Notes: generated from the letters alone by a model not told the origin. A stretch of DNA of 64,000 bases from Cephalothrix simula (GCA_035591015.1 JAXIUW010229173.1:1-64000); one strand, 5' to 3'. Shown: positions 52,180-62,281, counted from the stretch's first letter. Numbers and translations are program-made.

Positions 52180-54710
52180 CGCTTGCGAGTACGCTTTTTA
52201 GGTGCTTGAGCAGCTTTTTTGTCAATCATTTCGGTGGCTTGCTCTAGACTTAGGTCATTGGGTTCGCTGCCCCGTGGAATAGTTGCATTAACGCTACCAT
52301 CGGTAACATAGGGGCCGTAGCGACCAGACATTATGCGGAGTTCTTTTTTGCTCACCGGATGCTCGCCCAATGTACGCAGCATAGATGCCTGACCTCTAAA
52401 GCCTTTCTTAGGTTGTGCCAGCAAAGCTAATGCCTCTGTAACGGTAATTGAGAATACTTCCTGAGCTTCGCTAAGGCTACGAGTGTCGCTACCACGCTTT
52501 ATATAGGCTCCATAGCGGCCATAGTCGGCATGTATTTCTGTTTCTTGCTCGTCCTTCCCCACCAGACGTGGCAGATTGACCAAGGCCAAGGCTGCGTCCA
52601 AGGTGATTGTTTGCGGGTCTTGCTCCGGCAATAAAGACTTCATCTTCCGATCTTTATCATCGCCCTCACCCAACTGAACATATGGACCAAAACGACCACT
52701 CTTTACATATACATTACGACCAGTGGCTGGGTCTGTACCCAATACCGGATCAGCTAGATCTTGTTTATCTAGTTCTTGCATAGCATTAACCAGTTTTAAT
52801 TCATCGGGAATAATTCCGGGGTCAATTGAGGCTCGCCGCTCACCGCACTCAATGTACGGTCCAAAGCGACCAACCCGAACCTTGACCTCGTTATCATCTC
52901 CATCTTTGCCCAGAGGAATAGAGCAAACCTCACGAGGGTCAATGTCAACCTCAAGCATATTTTGAAGGCCTTTAGAGCTCTTCTCTCCAAAATAGAATTG
53001 GCTTAGGTACTCTTGTGTGTCGCACTCGCCACGAGCGATTGCATCTAAGCTATCTTCCATGGCTGCCGTAAAGCGATAGTCAACCAAATCGCCAAAGTAA
53101 CGCTCCATCAGCTGCACTACCGCAAAGCCTAAAAAGGTCGGCACCAAGTTTTTATTGTGCCGAAATGCATAATTGCGCTTCAGAACCGTCTCTATTATTG
53201 ATGAATAAGTACTCGGCCGACCAATTCCTAATCGCTCTAGTTCTTTAATCAGGCTGGCCTCTGAGTAACGCCGAATTGGCTTCGTGCGATGCTCTAAGGG
53301 CTTAAAGTCTGATGCCTCAAGCGCATCACCCACCTCTAGGTTGGGCAGATTGACCGCATCATCAGATTTTGCATCTTCAGCATAGGCATTCAAAAAACCT
53401 TTATACTCAATAACTCGCCCTCCAATTTGAAAGACATGCTGGCCATCGCTAATGCGCATTGTAACCTGATAACCTCGGGCAGACTTCATTTGGCAGGCCA
53501 AAGTGCGCTGGTAAATTAGGGTGTACAGCGATAATTCGGCCGGAGTAAGCTCTTTTTTTAGACTAGCCGGCGTTTTGAAGCTGAGGCCGCTCGGATGAAT
53601 AGACTCATGCGCTTCTTGAGGATTACGAGTGCTAGACTTATACTGACGAGGTTTTTCTAACAAATGCTCAGCACCATAGTCTTTTTTGATGGAATCACGA
53701 GTAACCTTAGTAGCTTCGGCAGACATCGTTGTTGAGTCTGTTCGCATATAGGTGATTAATCCATTTTCGTACAAAGACTGCGCCGTACGCATAATCGCCG
53801 CACTGCTCATGTTTAGCTTGCGATTAGCCTCTTGTTGCAAGGTGCTGGTGATGAATGGTGGCGGCGGATTAAGCGTAACTGCCTTGCGGTCAACGGACTC
53901 TACCCGCCATGTTGACTGGCTTAGTTTAGCCATGAGCTGCTCAATGTCGGCAGACTTTAGCCAGAGTACTTTGTCATCTTGCAGCGTGCCTTTTTCAGGG
54001 TCAAAGCTATTGCCCTGTGCCAAAGGTTTGTTATTTATTCTAACTAAATTAGCTAAAAACTCTTCACCTTGCTTGGTTTTGAATTGAGCGGCAACATCCC
54101 AGTAAACCGCCTCTACAAAGCGCATCCGTTGCTTTTCGCACTCTACCATTAAGCGCATGGTAACGCTTTGCACCCGACCTGCTGACAGCGATGGTCCAAC
54201 CTTGCGCCACAGCAATGGAGAAATCATAAAACCATACAAACGATCTAAGATACGCCGTGCCTCTTGAGCAGAAACCAAGCGCAAATCTACTTTACGGGGC
54301 GATTTAAGCGCACTTTCAATGGCTGATTTGGTTATTTCATGAAAAACCATCCGATGCACCGGCACCTTGGGCTTAAGAACCTCTAGCAAGTGCCAGCTAA
54401 TCGATTCACCTTCACGGTCTTCATCGGTGGCTAGGTACAGCTCGCTGGCATCCTTGAGATGCTTTTTGATTGCCGTAATGTTCTTCTTTTTGCTTTCAGG
54501 AATTACGTAGAGAGGGCTAAAGTTATTATCAATATCTATGCCCAGCCTAGACCAAGGCTTTTCTTTGTGCTCTTTGGGAATATCAACTGCAGAATTGGGC
54601 AAGTCACGCACATGACCTACGCTTGATTGAACCACTGATTCTTTATCAAGAAAGCGTGCTATGGTTCTGGCTTTGGTAGGTGATTCAACTATAAACAATT
54701 TTTTAGGCAT
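52176..54710 (-). CDS. topA: DNA topoisomerase I
   Basis: The protein has 844 residues from the ATG at 54710 (GGAG upstream). The Toprim domain carries FIVESPTKA and the metal motif DEDREGE. The catalytic Tyr is in GLITYMRTDST. The C-terminus has four or five Toprim_Crpt repeats (VGRFGPYIECG, SGRFGPYVQLG, YGRYGAYIKRG, SGRYGPYVTDG) and a basic KKRTRKR tail instead of Cys4 zinc fingers. This tail type is common in Alphaproteobacteria and several other phyla and unlike enteric TopA. It relaxes negatively supercoiled DNA. It lies 30 bases downstream of dprA. Confidence 0.95.
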   Translation of the reverse strand: MPKKLFIVESPTKARTIARFLDKESVVQSSVGHVRDLPNSAVDIPKEHKEKPWSRLGIDIDNNFSPLYVIPESKKKNITAIKKHLKDASELYLATDEDREGESISWHLLEVLKPKVPVHRMVFHEITKSAIESALKSPRKVDLRLVSAQEARRILDRLYGFMISPLLWRKVGPSLSAGRVQSVTMRLMVECEKQRMRFVEAVYWDVAAQFKTKQGEEFLANLVRINNKPLAQGNSFDPEKGTLQDDKVLWLKSADIEQLMAKLSQSTWRVESVDRKAVTLNPPPPFITSTLQQEANRKLNMSSAAIMRTAQSLYENGLITYMRTDSTTMSAEATKVTRDSIKKDYGAEHLLEKPRQYKSSTRNPQEAHESIHPSGLSFKTPASLKKELTPAELSLYTLIYQRTLACQMKSARGYQVTMRISDGQHVFQIGGRVIEYKGFLNAYAEDAKSDDAVNLPNLEVGDALEASDFKPLEHRTKPIRRYSEASLIKELERLGIGRPSTYSSIIETVLKRNYAFRHNKNLVPTFLGFAVVQLMERYFGDLVDYRFTAAMEDSLDAIARGECDTQEYLSQFYFGEKSSKGLQNMLEVDIDPREVCSIPLGKDGDDNEVKVRVGRFGPYIECGERRASIDPGIIPDELKLVNAMQELDKQDLADPVLGTDPATGRNVYVKSGRFGPYVQLGEGDDKDRKMKSLLPEQDPQTITLDAALALVNLPRLVGKDEQETEIHADYGRYGAYIKRGSDTRSLSEAQEVFSITVTEALALLAQPKKGFRGQASMLRTLGEHPVSKKELRIMSGRYGPYVTDGSVNATIPRGSEPNDLSLEQATEMIDKKAAQAPKKRTRKR

Positions 54711-54739
54711 ATATCTCTCCAATAACTCGCCGTTAAAAC

Positions 54740-55846
54740 TTAGGCTAAAGCATAGCGATTGTCGGGCAACGCTTCAACTATGCCCTGCAATTCTAGTTCT
54801 AATAATGCTGCTAATATGTTCTGAATACTTTCTCCTAAAATCTGGGCTATGTCATCTGGATGCCGTGCCTCATCCCTTAATACATCAATTATAATGCGTT
54901 GGCTATAGTCATCTACAACTATGGCTGCCTGCGGTTTTTTTTGCTGCTGCTGAACTAGAAACATCGGAAACTCGGCCACAATATCACTCAGATGAGTGGT
55001 CAATTTAGCATGTCCACGTTGAATAAGCTGGTTCGTACCTTGGTTATTGTCTCGGTTGATGTCTCCGGGAATCGCAAACACCTCACGATTATGCTCCAAG
55101 GCATGATTGGCCGTAATCAATGCTCCGCTTTTTAATCCGGCCTCACACACCAGTACGCCGTGGCTCATCCCACTAATAGTACGATTTCTGACCGGAAAGC
55201 TATGCACAGATGGTCTTTCTTCAATTGAGAACTCACTCACCAAACAGCCTTGCTGAGTAATCCTTTGCGCCAAATTCAGATTTTCTGACGGGTAAATGGT
55301 GCCTAAGCCACAACCTAGTACGCCAATAGTCTCTAGGCCATAATCTAAGGCAGCTAAATGCGCTGCTGAATCAATGCCTTTAGCTAAACCACTAACAATA
55401 ACTGTGTTTGGCAGTGCCTGACTAATAGCCTTGATTAAATCACGAATAACCTTAACACCATAATGGCTGCATTTTCGAGTGCCCACCACGGCCATATACA
55501 GCCGATTGTTACCCTGAGGCAAGCTGCCCTTGACGTACAAGACTTGCGCTGCGCCGCTGATCTCACGCAACAGCTGCGGATACTGCGGTAAATCACAATG
55601 AACAACGCTTATGCCCTGCTCTTCACACAGTTGAACCTCACGTTCCAAAAAATCTGTATGACTGGCTGCAACAATGCTTTGCGCCATAGAATACTTAATC
55701 TGCGCACGGCGAGCAAGCCCCTCGGCAGTATCACCGAGTATGGCCATAATATCACCTGAATAGACCTCTTTAAGACGCTCTATAGATCTTGGTCCTACGC
55801 CATTGGTATTATGCAAGGCCAACCAAGCCCGTGTGAATTTATCCAT
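54740..55846 (-). CDS. dprA: DNA-processing protein DprA
   Basis: The protein has 368 residues. An N-terminal SAM/HhH-like region with NTNGVGPRSIERL is followed by the Rossmann-like core: VVGTRKCSHYGV, VSGLAKGIDSAAHLAAL, VLGCGLGTIYPSEN, GALITANHALEHNREVFAIPGDIN. A winged-helix-like C-terminus (about 300-368) ends the protein. DprA loads RecA on incoming single-stranded DNA in transformation. It lies between bamD and topA on one strand with small gaps, a common dprA-topA order. No ribosome site is evident. Confidence 0.93.
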   Translation of the reverse strand: MDKFTRAWLALHNTNGVGPRSIERLKEVYSGDIMAILGDTAEGLARRAQIKYSMAQSIVAASHTDFLEREVQLCEEQGISVVHCDLPQYPQLLREISGAAQVLYVKGSLPQGNNRLYMAVVGTRKCSHYGVKVIRDLIKAISQALPNTVIVSGLAKGIDSAAHLAALDYGLETIGVLGCGLGTIYPSENLNLAQRITQQGCLVSEFSIEERPSVHSFPVRNRTISGMSHGVLVCEAGLKSGALITANHALEHNREVFAIPGDINRDNNQGTNQLIQRGHAKLTTHLSDIVAEFPMFLVQQQQKKPQAAIVVDDYSQRIIIDVLRDEARHPDDIAQILGESIQNILAALLELELQGIVEALPDNRYALA

Positions 55847-55857
55847 TAGGGCTGACG

Positions 55858-56580
55858 CTATTTTTTAATCAACGGCAATAAGTACTGTACTTCATCTTCT
55901 CTGCCAAGCCTTCTTAGCGAATAAACCCAATTAGATAGAGCATCTTCAGACACAAAATTGGGATAGTCAAAAAATAAATCACGATAGCGCGCGCTGGCAG
56001 CTGCATAATATTCACCATCAAAATAAAAATCGGCCACCATTAGCTCATGCTCAGCCAGCATATTGAGGCTGTTGGTGTAAATGTTGCCTGAATAACTATG
56101 GAAAATACTATTGGGATACAGCAAATAAAACCGCTTATAAACCTCTATAATTTCTACTAACGGCTCTACGCCACGCTCATAGGCTGGGCCAAACCAAATA
56201 TCTGCTTCAAATAGCTTAAAATTAGTCTCTAGCATTCTGTAGAGAACTTCTGAAGACATATACTCGCTGCCCGAGGTTGCTCTAAATAGTCTATACTCAA
56301 TAACGGCATCGTCCCAATTGCCGCCCTTGGCATGAATATTTGCCATTCGCAAGTGGGCATAGCTTCCTAAAGAGCTGCCTCGGTGTTGCTCAACTACTTT
56401 CTTAAACTCTTTAATAGCCTCTGAATTAAGATTTTGAGCCTCGTACAAGGCCGCATTCTGATACAGGGCCCGGGCTGAAATATTTGCCTCACTAAGGCTT
56501 GTTGAACACCCCCCTAGCACCAAAATGGCGGCCAGCATCAATGTTAAATTAATTATTCTTTGCCTTGCCATACTTACCAT
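55858..56580 (-). CDS. BamD-like outer-membrane lipoprotein
   Basis: The protein has 240 residues. The signal peptide ends in a lipobox (LGGC), so it should be lipid-anchored. The rest is made of TPR-like helices (ALYEAQNLNSEAIKEFKKVVEQHRGSSLGSYAHLRMA, then YIEYRLFRATSG-like and later YKRFYLLYPNS). The layout and length match BamD/ComL of the outer-membrane protein assembly complex. The start overlaps the aroC stop; the ATG at 56571 is an alternative. Another TPR lipoprotein family cannot be excluded. Confidence 0.7.
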   Translation of the reverse strand: MVSMARQRIINLTLMLAAILVLGGCSTSLSEANISARALYQNAALYEAQNLNSEAIKEFKKVVEQHRGSSLGSYAHLRMANIHAKGGNWDDAVIEYRLFRATSGSEYMSSEVLYRMLETNFKLFEADIWFGPAYERGVEPLVEIIEVYKRFYLLYPNSIFHSYSGNIYTNSLNMLAEHELMVADFYFDGEYYAAASARYRDLFFDYPNFVSEDALSNWVYSLRRLGREDEVQYLLPLIKK

Positions 56581-57659
56581 ACCATTCGTGCGCTGCGATT
56601 CATTAATAGGTGGTCAGCCAGCACCAAGTTAATCATAGCTTCAACAATCGGTACGGCTCGGGGTAAAACACAGGGGTCGTGCCGTCCACGCCCTTTTAGT
56701 TGGATTGCATTCCCGTCTTTATCAACGCTTTTTTGGTTTTTCATAATAGTTGCCGTGGGCTTAAAGGCCACCCTCAAAATAATATCTTCTGCATTGGATA
56801 TTCCACCTTGAATACCACCTGAATTGTTAGTCTCACAACCCACCGTGCCTCCGACTTTCGGTACTAGAGGGTCATTGTGCTGACTGCCCAATAGCTTTGT
56901 AGCTGCAAAGCCTAACCCAAATTCAACGCCACGGGTAGCCGGAATAGACATTAAACCCTGCGCTAAGTCTGCGGTTAGTTTATTGAACACCGGTTCACCC
57001 AAGCCTACAGGCACTTTGCTGACACGGGCACTGACCACGCCACCAAGGCTATCACCTTGTTTTCTAATTTGCTTAATTAAGTCTTGCATCTCTGCGGCCA
57101 GTTGAGCATCTGGACAGCGCACCGGATTGGCCTCTACCGCAGCATGGGTTGGATTAAGCTCTGGGCTAGCCTCTAGCTCACCAATGGCTGAAACCCACGC
57201 CACGGTTTGGATGCCAGCTAGCACCGAGAGCATCTTTTTAGCTACCGCACCAGCGGCTACTCTAGCTGCTGTTTCACGGGCACTGGCTCGGCCACCACCC
57301 TTCCAATCACGATGCCCGTACTTTTGCTCATAAACCCAATCGGCATGAGACGGCCGGTAACCATGCTTAAGAGCCTCGTAGTCTTTACCCCTAGCATCTG
57401 TGTTGGCGATCATTATTCCAATCGGTGTGCCTAGTGTGAGGCCTTCAAACACGCCAGACATAACTACGGCTTGGTCTTGTTCTTTTCTTTGAGTGCTGAT
57501 GTCGCTTTGACCGGGGCGACGCCGATTAAGCTCAAGCTGAATATCATCTGCGCTTAACTCTAAGCCCGCCGGACAGCCGTCAATAACTACTCCTAAAGCA
57601 CCGCCATGAGACTCGCCCCAAGTAGAAATCTTAAATATTCGCCCAAATGAGTTACCCAT
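56574..57659 (-). CDS. aroC: Chorismate synthase
   Basis: The protein has 361 residues from the ATG at 57659. It catalyses the last common step to aromatic amino acids, using reduced FMN. The three signatures are present: GESHGGALGVVIDGCPAG near the start, GGGRASARETAARVAAGAVA near 128-147, and RHDPCVLPRAVPIVEAM near 320-336. Its start overlaps the stop of the TPR gene (TGATG), and its stop overlaps the start of the BamD-like gene, so the three are translationally coupled. Confidence 0.96.
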   Translation of the reverse strand: MGNSFGRIFKISTWGESHGGALGVVIDGCPAGLELSADDIQLELNRRRPGQSDISTQRKEQDQAVVMSGVFEGLTLGTPIGIMIANTDARGKDYEALKHGYRPSHADWVYEQKYGHRDWKGGGRASARETAARVAAGAVAKKMLSVLAGIQTVAWVSAIGELEASPELNPTHAAVEANPVRCPDAQLAAEMQDLIKQIRKQGDSLGGVVSARVSKVPVGLGEPVFNKLTADLAQGLMSIPATRGVEFGLGFAATKLLGSQHNDPLVPKVGGTVGCETNNSGGIQGGISNAEDIILRVAFKPTATIMKNQKSVDKDGNAIQLKGRGRHDPCVLPRAVPIVEAMINLVLADHLLMNRSARMVW

Positions 57660-59365
57660 CAATCTAACTTACTTTCAACAAACATTGCCCAATTTTTTAG
57701 CTTTTTATAGTCAGGGTCAATTTCTTTAACCTCCGCAAAGGCGGTCTGCGCCTCAACCCAGTTCTCTATTTTGCTTAGGGCTATGCCCATATTGTACCAC
57801 GCATCAACGGCTGTGGCGTCGTTGACCACTATGTCCTCCAAAGCACTGATTACCACCGCATAATCCTTACGCCTTGAAGCTATGCGTGCAATGCCCCACA
57901 AAGACTTAGTATAGTACATATCATAGCGCAAACTGCTTTGATAGTCCGCAAAGGCTTCTTCAAAATTGCCCTCGCTCTCAAATACCCAGCCTAGCTGGTA
58001 ATAGATTAGCGGTTGTTCTGGATGCTCTGCGCTAAGTGCCTCAAGCTGCTTGATGGCCTGTGGATTGTGCCCTTCCTGATAGTCAATCAACGCCAAATAC
58101 AGCTGGGGCTGGTAGGCCAGCGGATACTGCTCTGCCAAGGCCTTAAAAACCTGCTGGGCTTCTGGATACTGCTGTTGTTCGTAGTAGCCCATGGCCAATT
58201 GATAGGCTTGGCCGTCTTCATCTAACTCGCCAGAGCTTTCAGAAATTGCGCTGGCCCGGCGAGTGTCTCTCCAGCGGAGCAGCTCTGGGTAGAACAGACC
58301 ATAGACCGATGCCAAATTGGTCGGCGGTGCAAAAGTCATCCACGATGGATTCAGATTAAGCACCTGCTGCACCTGTTGAGAACCAACATCACCACTGATG
58401 CCCTCGGTTAGAGCCATCACCAGCATAGCCATTGCTGACAACGGATTGCGCTTAATCGCCACTTGAGCTAGCTTGACGGCCTGCTCTGTCTGCCCCAGCA
58501 AATAAAAGGCATAGGCCTGAATATCTGGCCTAAAATACTGCCCTTGGTCTTGCAGTAAGCCTATGGTCTTCTTTAGAGTTTGCTGACGCTCACGAATATC
58601 TTTAGTATACAGAGTCGCCAAACTAAGCATTGTTAGGTAGAGATCAGGCTGGTCTTTCACCCACGGATCATTAAGCGTGTTCAGTACTTTAAGGCGCGCC
58701 AGCAATCCTACCTCATTATTAGCTGGAGGAGCATTGAGGAAATCATTTACAGACTGCCAACTTAGTGGCATCGGCACTGGCTGAACGGTTACAGCATCTC
58801 CTAAAAGCAACTGTGCTTGTTCAACCACGGTCTCAAATAACTCTGTCGGCGAATTGTAGGTAAGAACTTCTGCCCATTCAGAGCTAGACTCCAGTCCCTG
58901 AACCTCAAGCTGCACCCGAGCAGAATTAATAACCGCCTGCACTTGACCACTCAGCCTAAGCAGCTTGATTTGGTCTTGCTGGGACATATCAGACAATAGA
59001 TTAGTCCGCTCGGTAACCAAGACCCCGCCCTGAGCTTGAAGCGCAGCCGCCATTGACCTAGTTAAAAAATCGGCAATAGACTGCTCTAGCTCGCTTTTGC
59101 GCACCGACTGTAGCGGAAAGATAACTACGGCTACGTCATCTTCAGCAGCCAGCAAATGCTCTGTCCAAGCCATTCCAATGATTGCCCAAATAACTAGGCT
59201 AGCACCCAATATCCGCACTAAAGGCCTGCTCAAAAACACTAATAACCATTGGCCAAGTAGCCCATGGCGATAAATTGAACTGGTCAAAGTGGCTGATGTC
59301 ACAGTGCCTGATTGAGCCTGCAAATTAGCTATGGAATTCTCCAGAGGGCACCTCAATCGACCCAT
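57659..59365 (-). CDS. TPR-repeat protein with N-terminal membrane anchor
   Basis: The protein has 568 residues from the ATG at 59365, supported by TGAGG six bases upstream. One membrane helix (around residues 49-70) is followed by a region with VVIFPLQSVRKSELEQSIADFLTRSM (near 80-105), reminiscent of TolB/CsgG-like amino-terminal folds, then TPR repeats from about 210 to the end (PLAYQPQLYLALIDYQEGHNPQAIKQLEALSAEHPEQPLIYYQLGWVFESEGNFEEAFADYQ spans three of them, here split for length: residues about 430-490). A periplasmic scaffold role is inferred. No specific family is recognised. Confidence 0.65.
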   Translation of the reverse strand: MGRLRCPLENSIANLQAQSGTVTSATLTSSIYRHGLLGQWLLVFLSRPLVRILGASLVIWAIIGMAWTEHLLAAEDDVAVVIFPLQSVRKSELEQSIADFLTRSMAAALQAQGGVLVTERTNLLSDMSQQDQIKLLRLSGQVQAVINSARVQLEVQGLESSSEWAEVLTYNSPTELFETVVEQAQLLLGDAVTVQPVPMPLSWQSVNDFLNAPPANNEVGLLARLKVLNTLNDPWVKDQPDLYLTMLSLATLYTKDIRERQQTLKKTIGLLQDQGQYFRPDIQAYAFYLLGQTEQAVKLAQVAIKRNPLSAMAMLVMALTEGISGDVGSQQVQQVLNLNPSWMTFAPPTNLASVYGLFYPELLRWRDTRRASAISESSGELDEDGQAYQLAMGYYEQQQYPEAQQVFKALAEQYPLAYQPQLYLALIDYQEGHNPQAIKQLEALSAEHPEQPLIYYQLGWVFESEGNFEEAFADYQSSLRYDMYYTKSLWGIARIASRRKDYAVVISALEDIVVNDATAVDAWYNMGIALSKIENWVEAQTAFAEVKEIDPDYKKLKNWAMFVESKLD

Positions 59366-59540
59366 TGGCAGCCTCAGTCGGCTTTTCAATGTCTTGGATG
59401 CGCTCAATCAGTGCCTTTATTTTTCCTTCTAGCATCTGCCGCTCATTGCGTAAAAATTGAACCTCTCTTTGTAGCTGCTCAACAAGCTCAACTGTAGATA
59501 TAACCCTATCTTCTAAGGTTTCTAATAAAGTATTATCCAT
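59325..59540 (-). CDS. ZapB-like coiled-coil protein
   Basis: The protein has 71 residues from the ATG at 59540 and is almost wholly a coiled coil (heptads from LLETLEDRVISTVELVEQL to KIKALIERIQDIEK). Size and pattern resemble ZapB and related small cell-division coiled coils. Its 3' end overlaps the TPR gene by 41 bases in another frame. The ZapB link rests on composition and length only. Confidence 0.55.
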   Translation of the reverse strand: MDNTLLETLEDRVISTVELVEQLQREVQFLRNERQMLEGKIKALIERIQDIEKPTEAANGSIEVPSGEFHS

Positions 59541-59656
59541 CACTCAAGTCCCTTTGTTACCGATGTTGGTTGTTTAACTGCGCAAGTTTTACCAACTTAC
59601 ACACACGCATAGATGGTAAGTCTATCACAAATGCTTAGGTGCTGGATATTCTTTAG

Positions 59657-60085
59657 TTATTTTAGATGAGCCTCATTGATAATAGTTTGCACCAGCTGTT
59701 CATTAATTGGCTGGCAAAACTTTGCATGGGCAATATAGCTGTGGTCGTTGTCTGGAAAGGCTGTTTGATGAGGCGTACAGCCCACAATAACAACTTCAAT
59801 AGCTAGATCACGATTAGCACTAACCAGCATTTTCTCACCTATTTTGATTTTGCGTGGCGAATAAAACGCTAGCCCGCCTGCCGATATGTTATGAATATGC
59901 ACCGGCTGTGGCCGTTGATGAACATAAATTATGGGCCTATTATATTGCTCAAAGAAATAGCGAACGTATCTACGGCGTTCAATTGCTGCTGCGCTAGAGC
60001 TACGAGGCAATTCTGGTGCTTCATGCGGGATAATTCCATTTGTTTGGTCAGCTGGAAGGCGATGATTTTTTTTATCTGTTTTCAT
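59657..60085 (-). CDS. PilZ-domain protein
   Basis: The protein has 142 residues. The c-di-GMP-binding signature is visible: the RRRYVRY arginines (near residues 37-43), followed by HNISAGGLAFYS (N-x-S-x-x-G, near 68-79). A poorly conserved 35-residue N-terminal tail precedes it. It should be a cytosolic c-di-GMP receptor. With CdaA elsewhere in the window, the organism likely uses both c-di-AMP and c-di-GMP. Confidence 0.8.
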   Translation of the reverse strand: MKTDKKNHRLPADQTNGIIPHEAPELPRSSSAAAIERRRYVRYFFEQYNRPIIYVHQRPQPVHIHNISAGGLAFYSPRKIKIGEKMLVSANRDLAIEVVIVGCTPHQTAFPDNDHSYIAHAKFCQPINEQLVQTIINEAHLK

Positions 60086-60425
60086 AGCGAAGATTCTATC
60101 AGCGAGGTTATGTTATTGCCGGCTGAATACTAAAACGGGCATACAGTATGTAACGGATTAACTAAGGTTGAGTTCATTTAACATGCACCAAGACGCTTAA
60201 CTCTGTGCCAACCAGATGCCAGCCAGATATTACCTAGCCATTTGTTAAATGACTACTCAAGTTAAGAACCAAACCAACCGATATTAGGGTTTAGAGAATG
60301 CTGTTGTTGCTGACCGCAATGCCCGCTTTGGGCAATAGCTGATGAGGCACAATGCTTATTTAAGGCTTAAATAAGATTACTAACATGCTTAGTACAAATA
60401 CCTTTTATAAAACCTGAGATTTGAA
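60086..60425. other. Intergenic region, no gene seen
   Basis: It lies between two divergent small genes. Promoters for both must be here, but no strong site was recognised. GCAACAGCAT-type and CAACCAGATGCCAGCCAGAT short echoes near 60211-60232 are the only pattern. Confidence 0.35.
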
Positions 60426-60821
60426 ATGCTTAGTATAAAAAAGTTTGTGGTTTGCCTCTTTTGTGGCTTAGTTTTGACTGCTGGGGCGGGCATGGGTCAA
60501 AATGCGTTAAGCGAAGATGTATATACGGAATGGCTTAACCTATCTATTAGGGGACTATCTCAAGAAGAAATTGAGGCTCGCCTAAATCAAGTAGACCCAC
60601 AGCTACTTGACAATACTAAAAGTCGGCTCAGGCGGGTGATATTAGCCAACCTGCGTGGCAAAAATGTGGGTAATTACCTAAAAAATGTTTCTAATCCCGG
60701 TGACTTTAAGAGCATTCTCTTTTTAATCAAAACCGAGCTCCGCTTTTTTGGGATGCATAACGATAAACTCGTTAAAATTATGATTAAAGATGAGTTTAAG
60801 ATACCGCTTAATTACCTGTAA
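60426..60821 (+). CDS. Small exported protein of unknown function
   Basis: The protein has 131 residues with a signal peptide (about 1-25, ending near GMGQ). The mature part is mostly helical: TEWLNLSIRGLSQEEIEARL (52-ish region), LLDNTKSRLRRVILANL and a basic C-terminus (KLVKIMIKDEFKIPLNYL). No family is recognised. It is flanked by non-coding spacers and is likely its own unit. Confidence 0.55.
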   Translation: MLSIKKFVVCLFCGLVLTAGAGMGQNALSEDVYTEWLNLSIRGLSQEEIEARLNQVDPQLLDNTKSRLRRVILANLRGKNVGNYLKNVSNPGDFKSILFLIKTELRFFGMHNDKLVKIMIKDEFKIPLNYL

Positions 60822-61081
60822 TCACTGATATTGACAATCAAAAACTACCGCCCATTGCGCAACATGCTAAGCTCAACAGTCCATTATCGTAATTGGCACT
60901 GCGTAGTCGGCACTAATAGTTTGCATTAATAGTTAGCATTACGCAGTTGGTATTAAACAGTTAGCACCACACAATTGGCACTACCACTAGCACCGCATAA
61001 TTAACTCCACCACAGTTGGCACTGCATAGTCGGCACTAATAGTTTGAGGATACCTTAAGCTGGTTGGCAACCTAATACTTT
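60822..61081. repeat. Minisatellite-like spacer
   Basis: A 31-base unit, TTGGCACTGCrTAGTCGGCA followed by CTAATAGTTTG, occurs at 60893-60923 and again at 61016-61046 with one mismatch. Between them are shorter variants of GTTGGCAcTaCAC and GTTAGCAttaC spaced about 15-20 bases. No gene is present. Confidence 0.65.
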
Positions 61082-62281
61082 CTATTGAGCCAGAAAATCC
61101 ATGGCCACCACTCCCAAGGCACTTACGCCAAGGGGCAAGCTATCTTCATCAATATTAAAGGTGCTTGAGTGTAAGGGGCTAGTAATGCCCTTGGCTTCAT
61201 TGCGAATACCCAGCCACAAAAATAATGACGGAACACGCTTACTAAAGTAGGCAAAGTCTTCGCCACCCATGTGGCTTTCAGTAATGATAGCCACGGCATC
61301 ATCTCCCAGATTATTGCTGACTGCCGCCAAGCCGAGGTCATGCATTTGGACATCATTAGAAAACCCCGGATAGCCACGCCGATAATCAAACTCATAGCTC
61401 AAGCCGTGCGCAGCGCATATTCCACTAATCACACGTTCAATATCGCCCGGCGTGCGTTGGGCGTGTTCTTCATCAACACAGCGGGCAGTGCCTGATACGG
61501 TGATGCTATCAGCCAAAATATTAACAGCAGTACCACCGTTAATCATGCCCAACCCAATAACTCGTGGCACATTGGGTGCGGTTTCTCTAGTAATTAGGCA
61601 TTGCAAGGCCAAGCAAATCTGCGCCGTAGCCGGCAAGGGGTCACGCCCCCGATGTGGCAGAGCAGCATGGCTTTGCTGACCTTTAATTGTAAAGGTAAAG
61701 TTGTCGGCATAGGCCAAAACGCCACCATTTCTAAATCCAATCTTGCCAACATCAATGCGATTATCTACATGCAGAGCTAAGGCAGCATCAACACCGTCTA
61801 ATACCCCGCCATTTTCAATCATCGTTAGAGCTCCACCGGGTGGAACTTCTTCGGCAGGCTGAAATAAAAACTTCACCCGACCCTTAAAGCGTTCTTTGTT
61901 CGCTGCCAGCACATCTGCCAAGCCCAACAAACAAGTAACATGAGCATCATGGCCACAGGCATGCATCACGCCCGTATTTTTTGAGCAATACTCAACGTCA
62001 TTCTGCTCGGTGATAGGCAGGGCATCCATATCTGCCCGAATAAGTATGCTCGGCCCGGGCTTGCCCGTATCTAGCTCAGCCACCACACCATGCATTCCGC
62101 CCACATTACGCATAATACTTAAACCATTCAGCTTGCTTAGGCGTTCTAAAACCAACCGGGCTGTGGCTTCTTCATGCAAAGATAACTCAGGATGGGCATG
62201 AATATGGCGTCGTAAGGCCGATAATTCAGCATGTTTCTGCTGCGCTTCTTCAACCAACCAGTGATAATTGCCGTTGCTCAT
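61082..62281 (-). CDS. M20 family amidohydrolase (hippurate hydrolase-like)
   Basis: The protein has 399 residues. The M20D features are clear: HPELSLHEEATARLV near 28-42, the metal motif HACGHDAHVTCLLG near 107-120, FQPAEEVPPGGALTMI with the catalytic Glu, and ESHMGGEDFAYF near the end. Such enzymes hydrolyse N-acyl amino acids, as hippurate or indole-acetyl amino-acid hydrolases do. The start shares one base with the thiolase stop, so the two are co-translated. The substrate is unknown. Confidence 0.9.
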   Translation of the reverse strand: MSNGNYHWLVEEAQQKHAELSALRRHIHAHPELSLHEEATARLVLERLSKLNGLSIMRNVGGMHGVVAELDTGKPGPSILIRADMDALPITEQNDVEYCSKNTGVMHACGHDAHVTCLLGLADVLAANKERFKGRVKFLFQPAEEVPPGGALTMIENGGVLDGVDAALALHVDNRIDVGKIGFRNGGVLAYADNFTFTIKGQQSHAALPHRGRDPLPATAQICLALQCLITRETAPNVPRVIGLGMINGGTAVNILADSITVSGTARCVDEEHAQRTPGDIERVISGICAAHGLSYEFDYRRGYPGFSNDVQMHDLGLAAVSNNLGDDAVAIITESHMGGEDFAYFSKRVPSLFLWLGIRNEAKGITSPLHSSTFNIDEDSLPLGVSALGVVAMDFLAQ

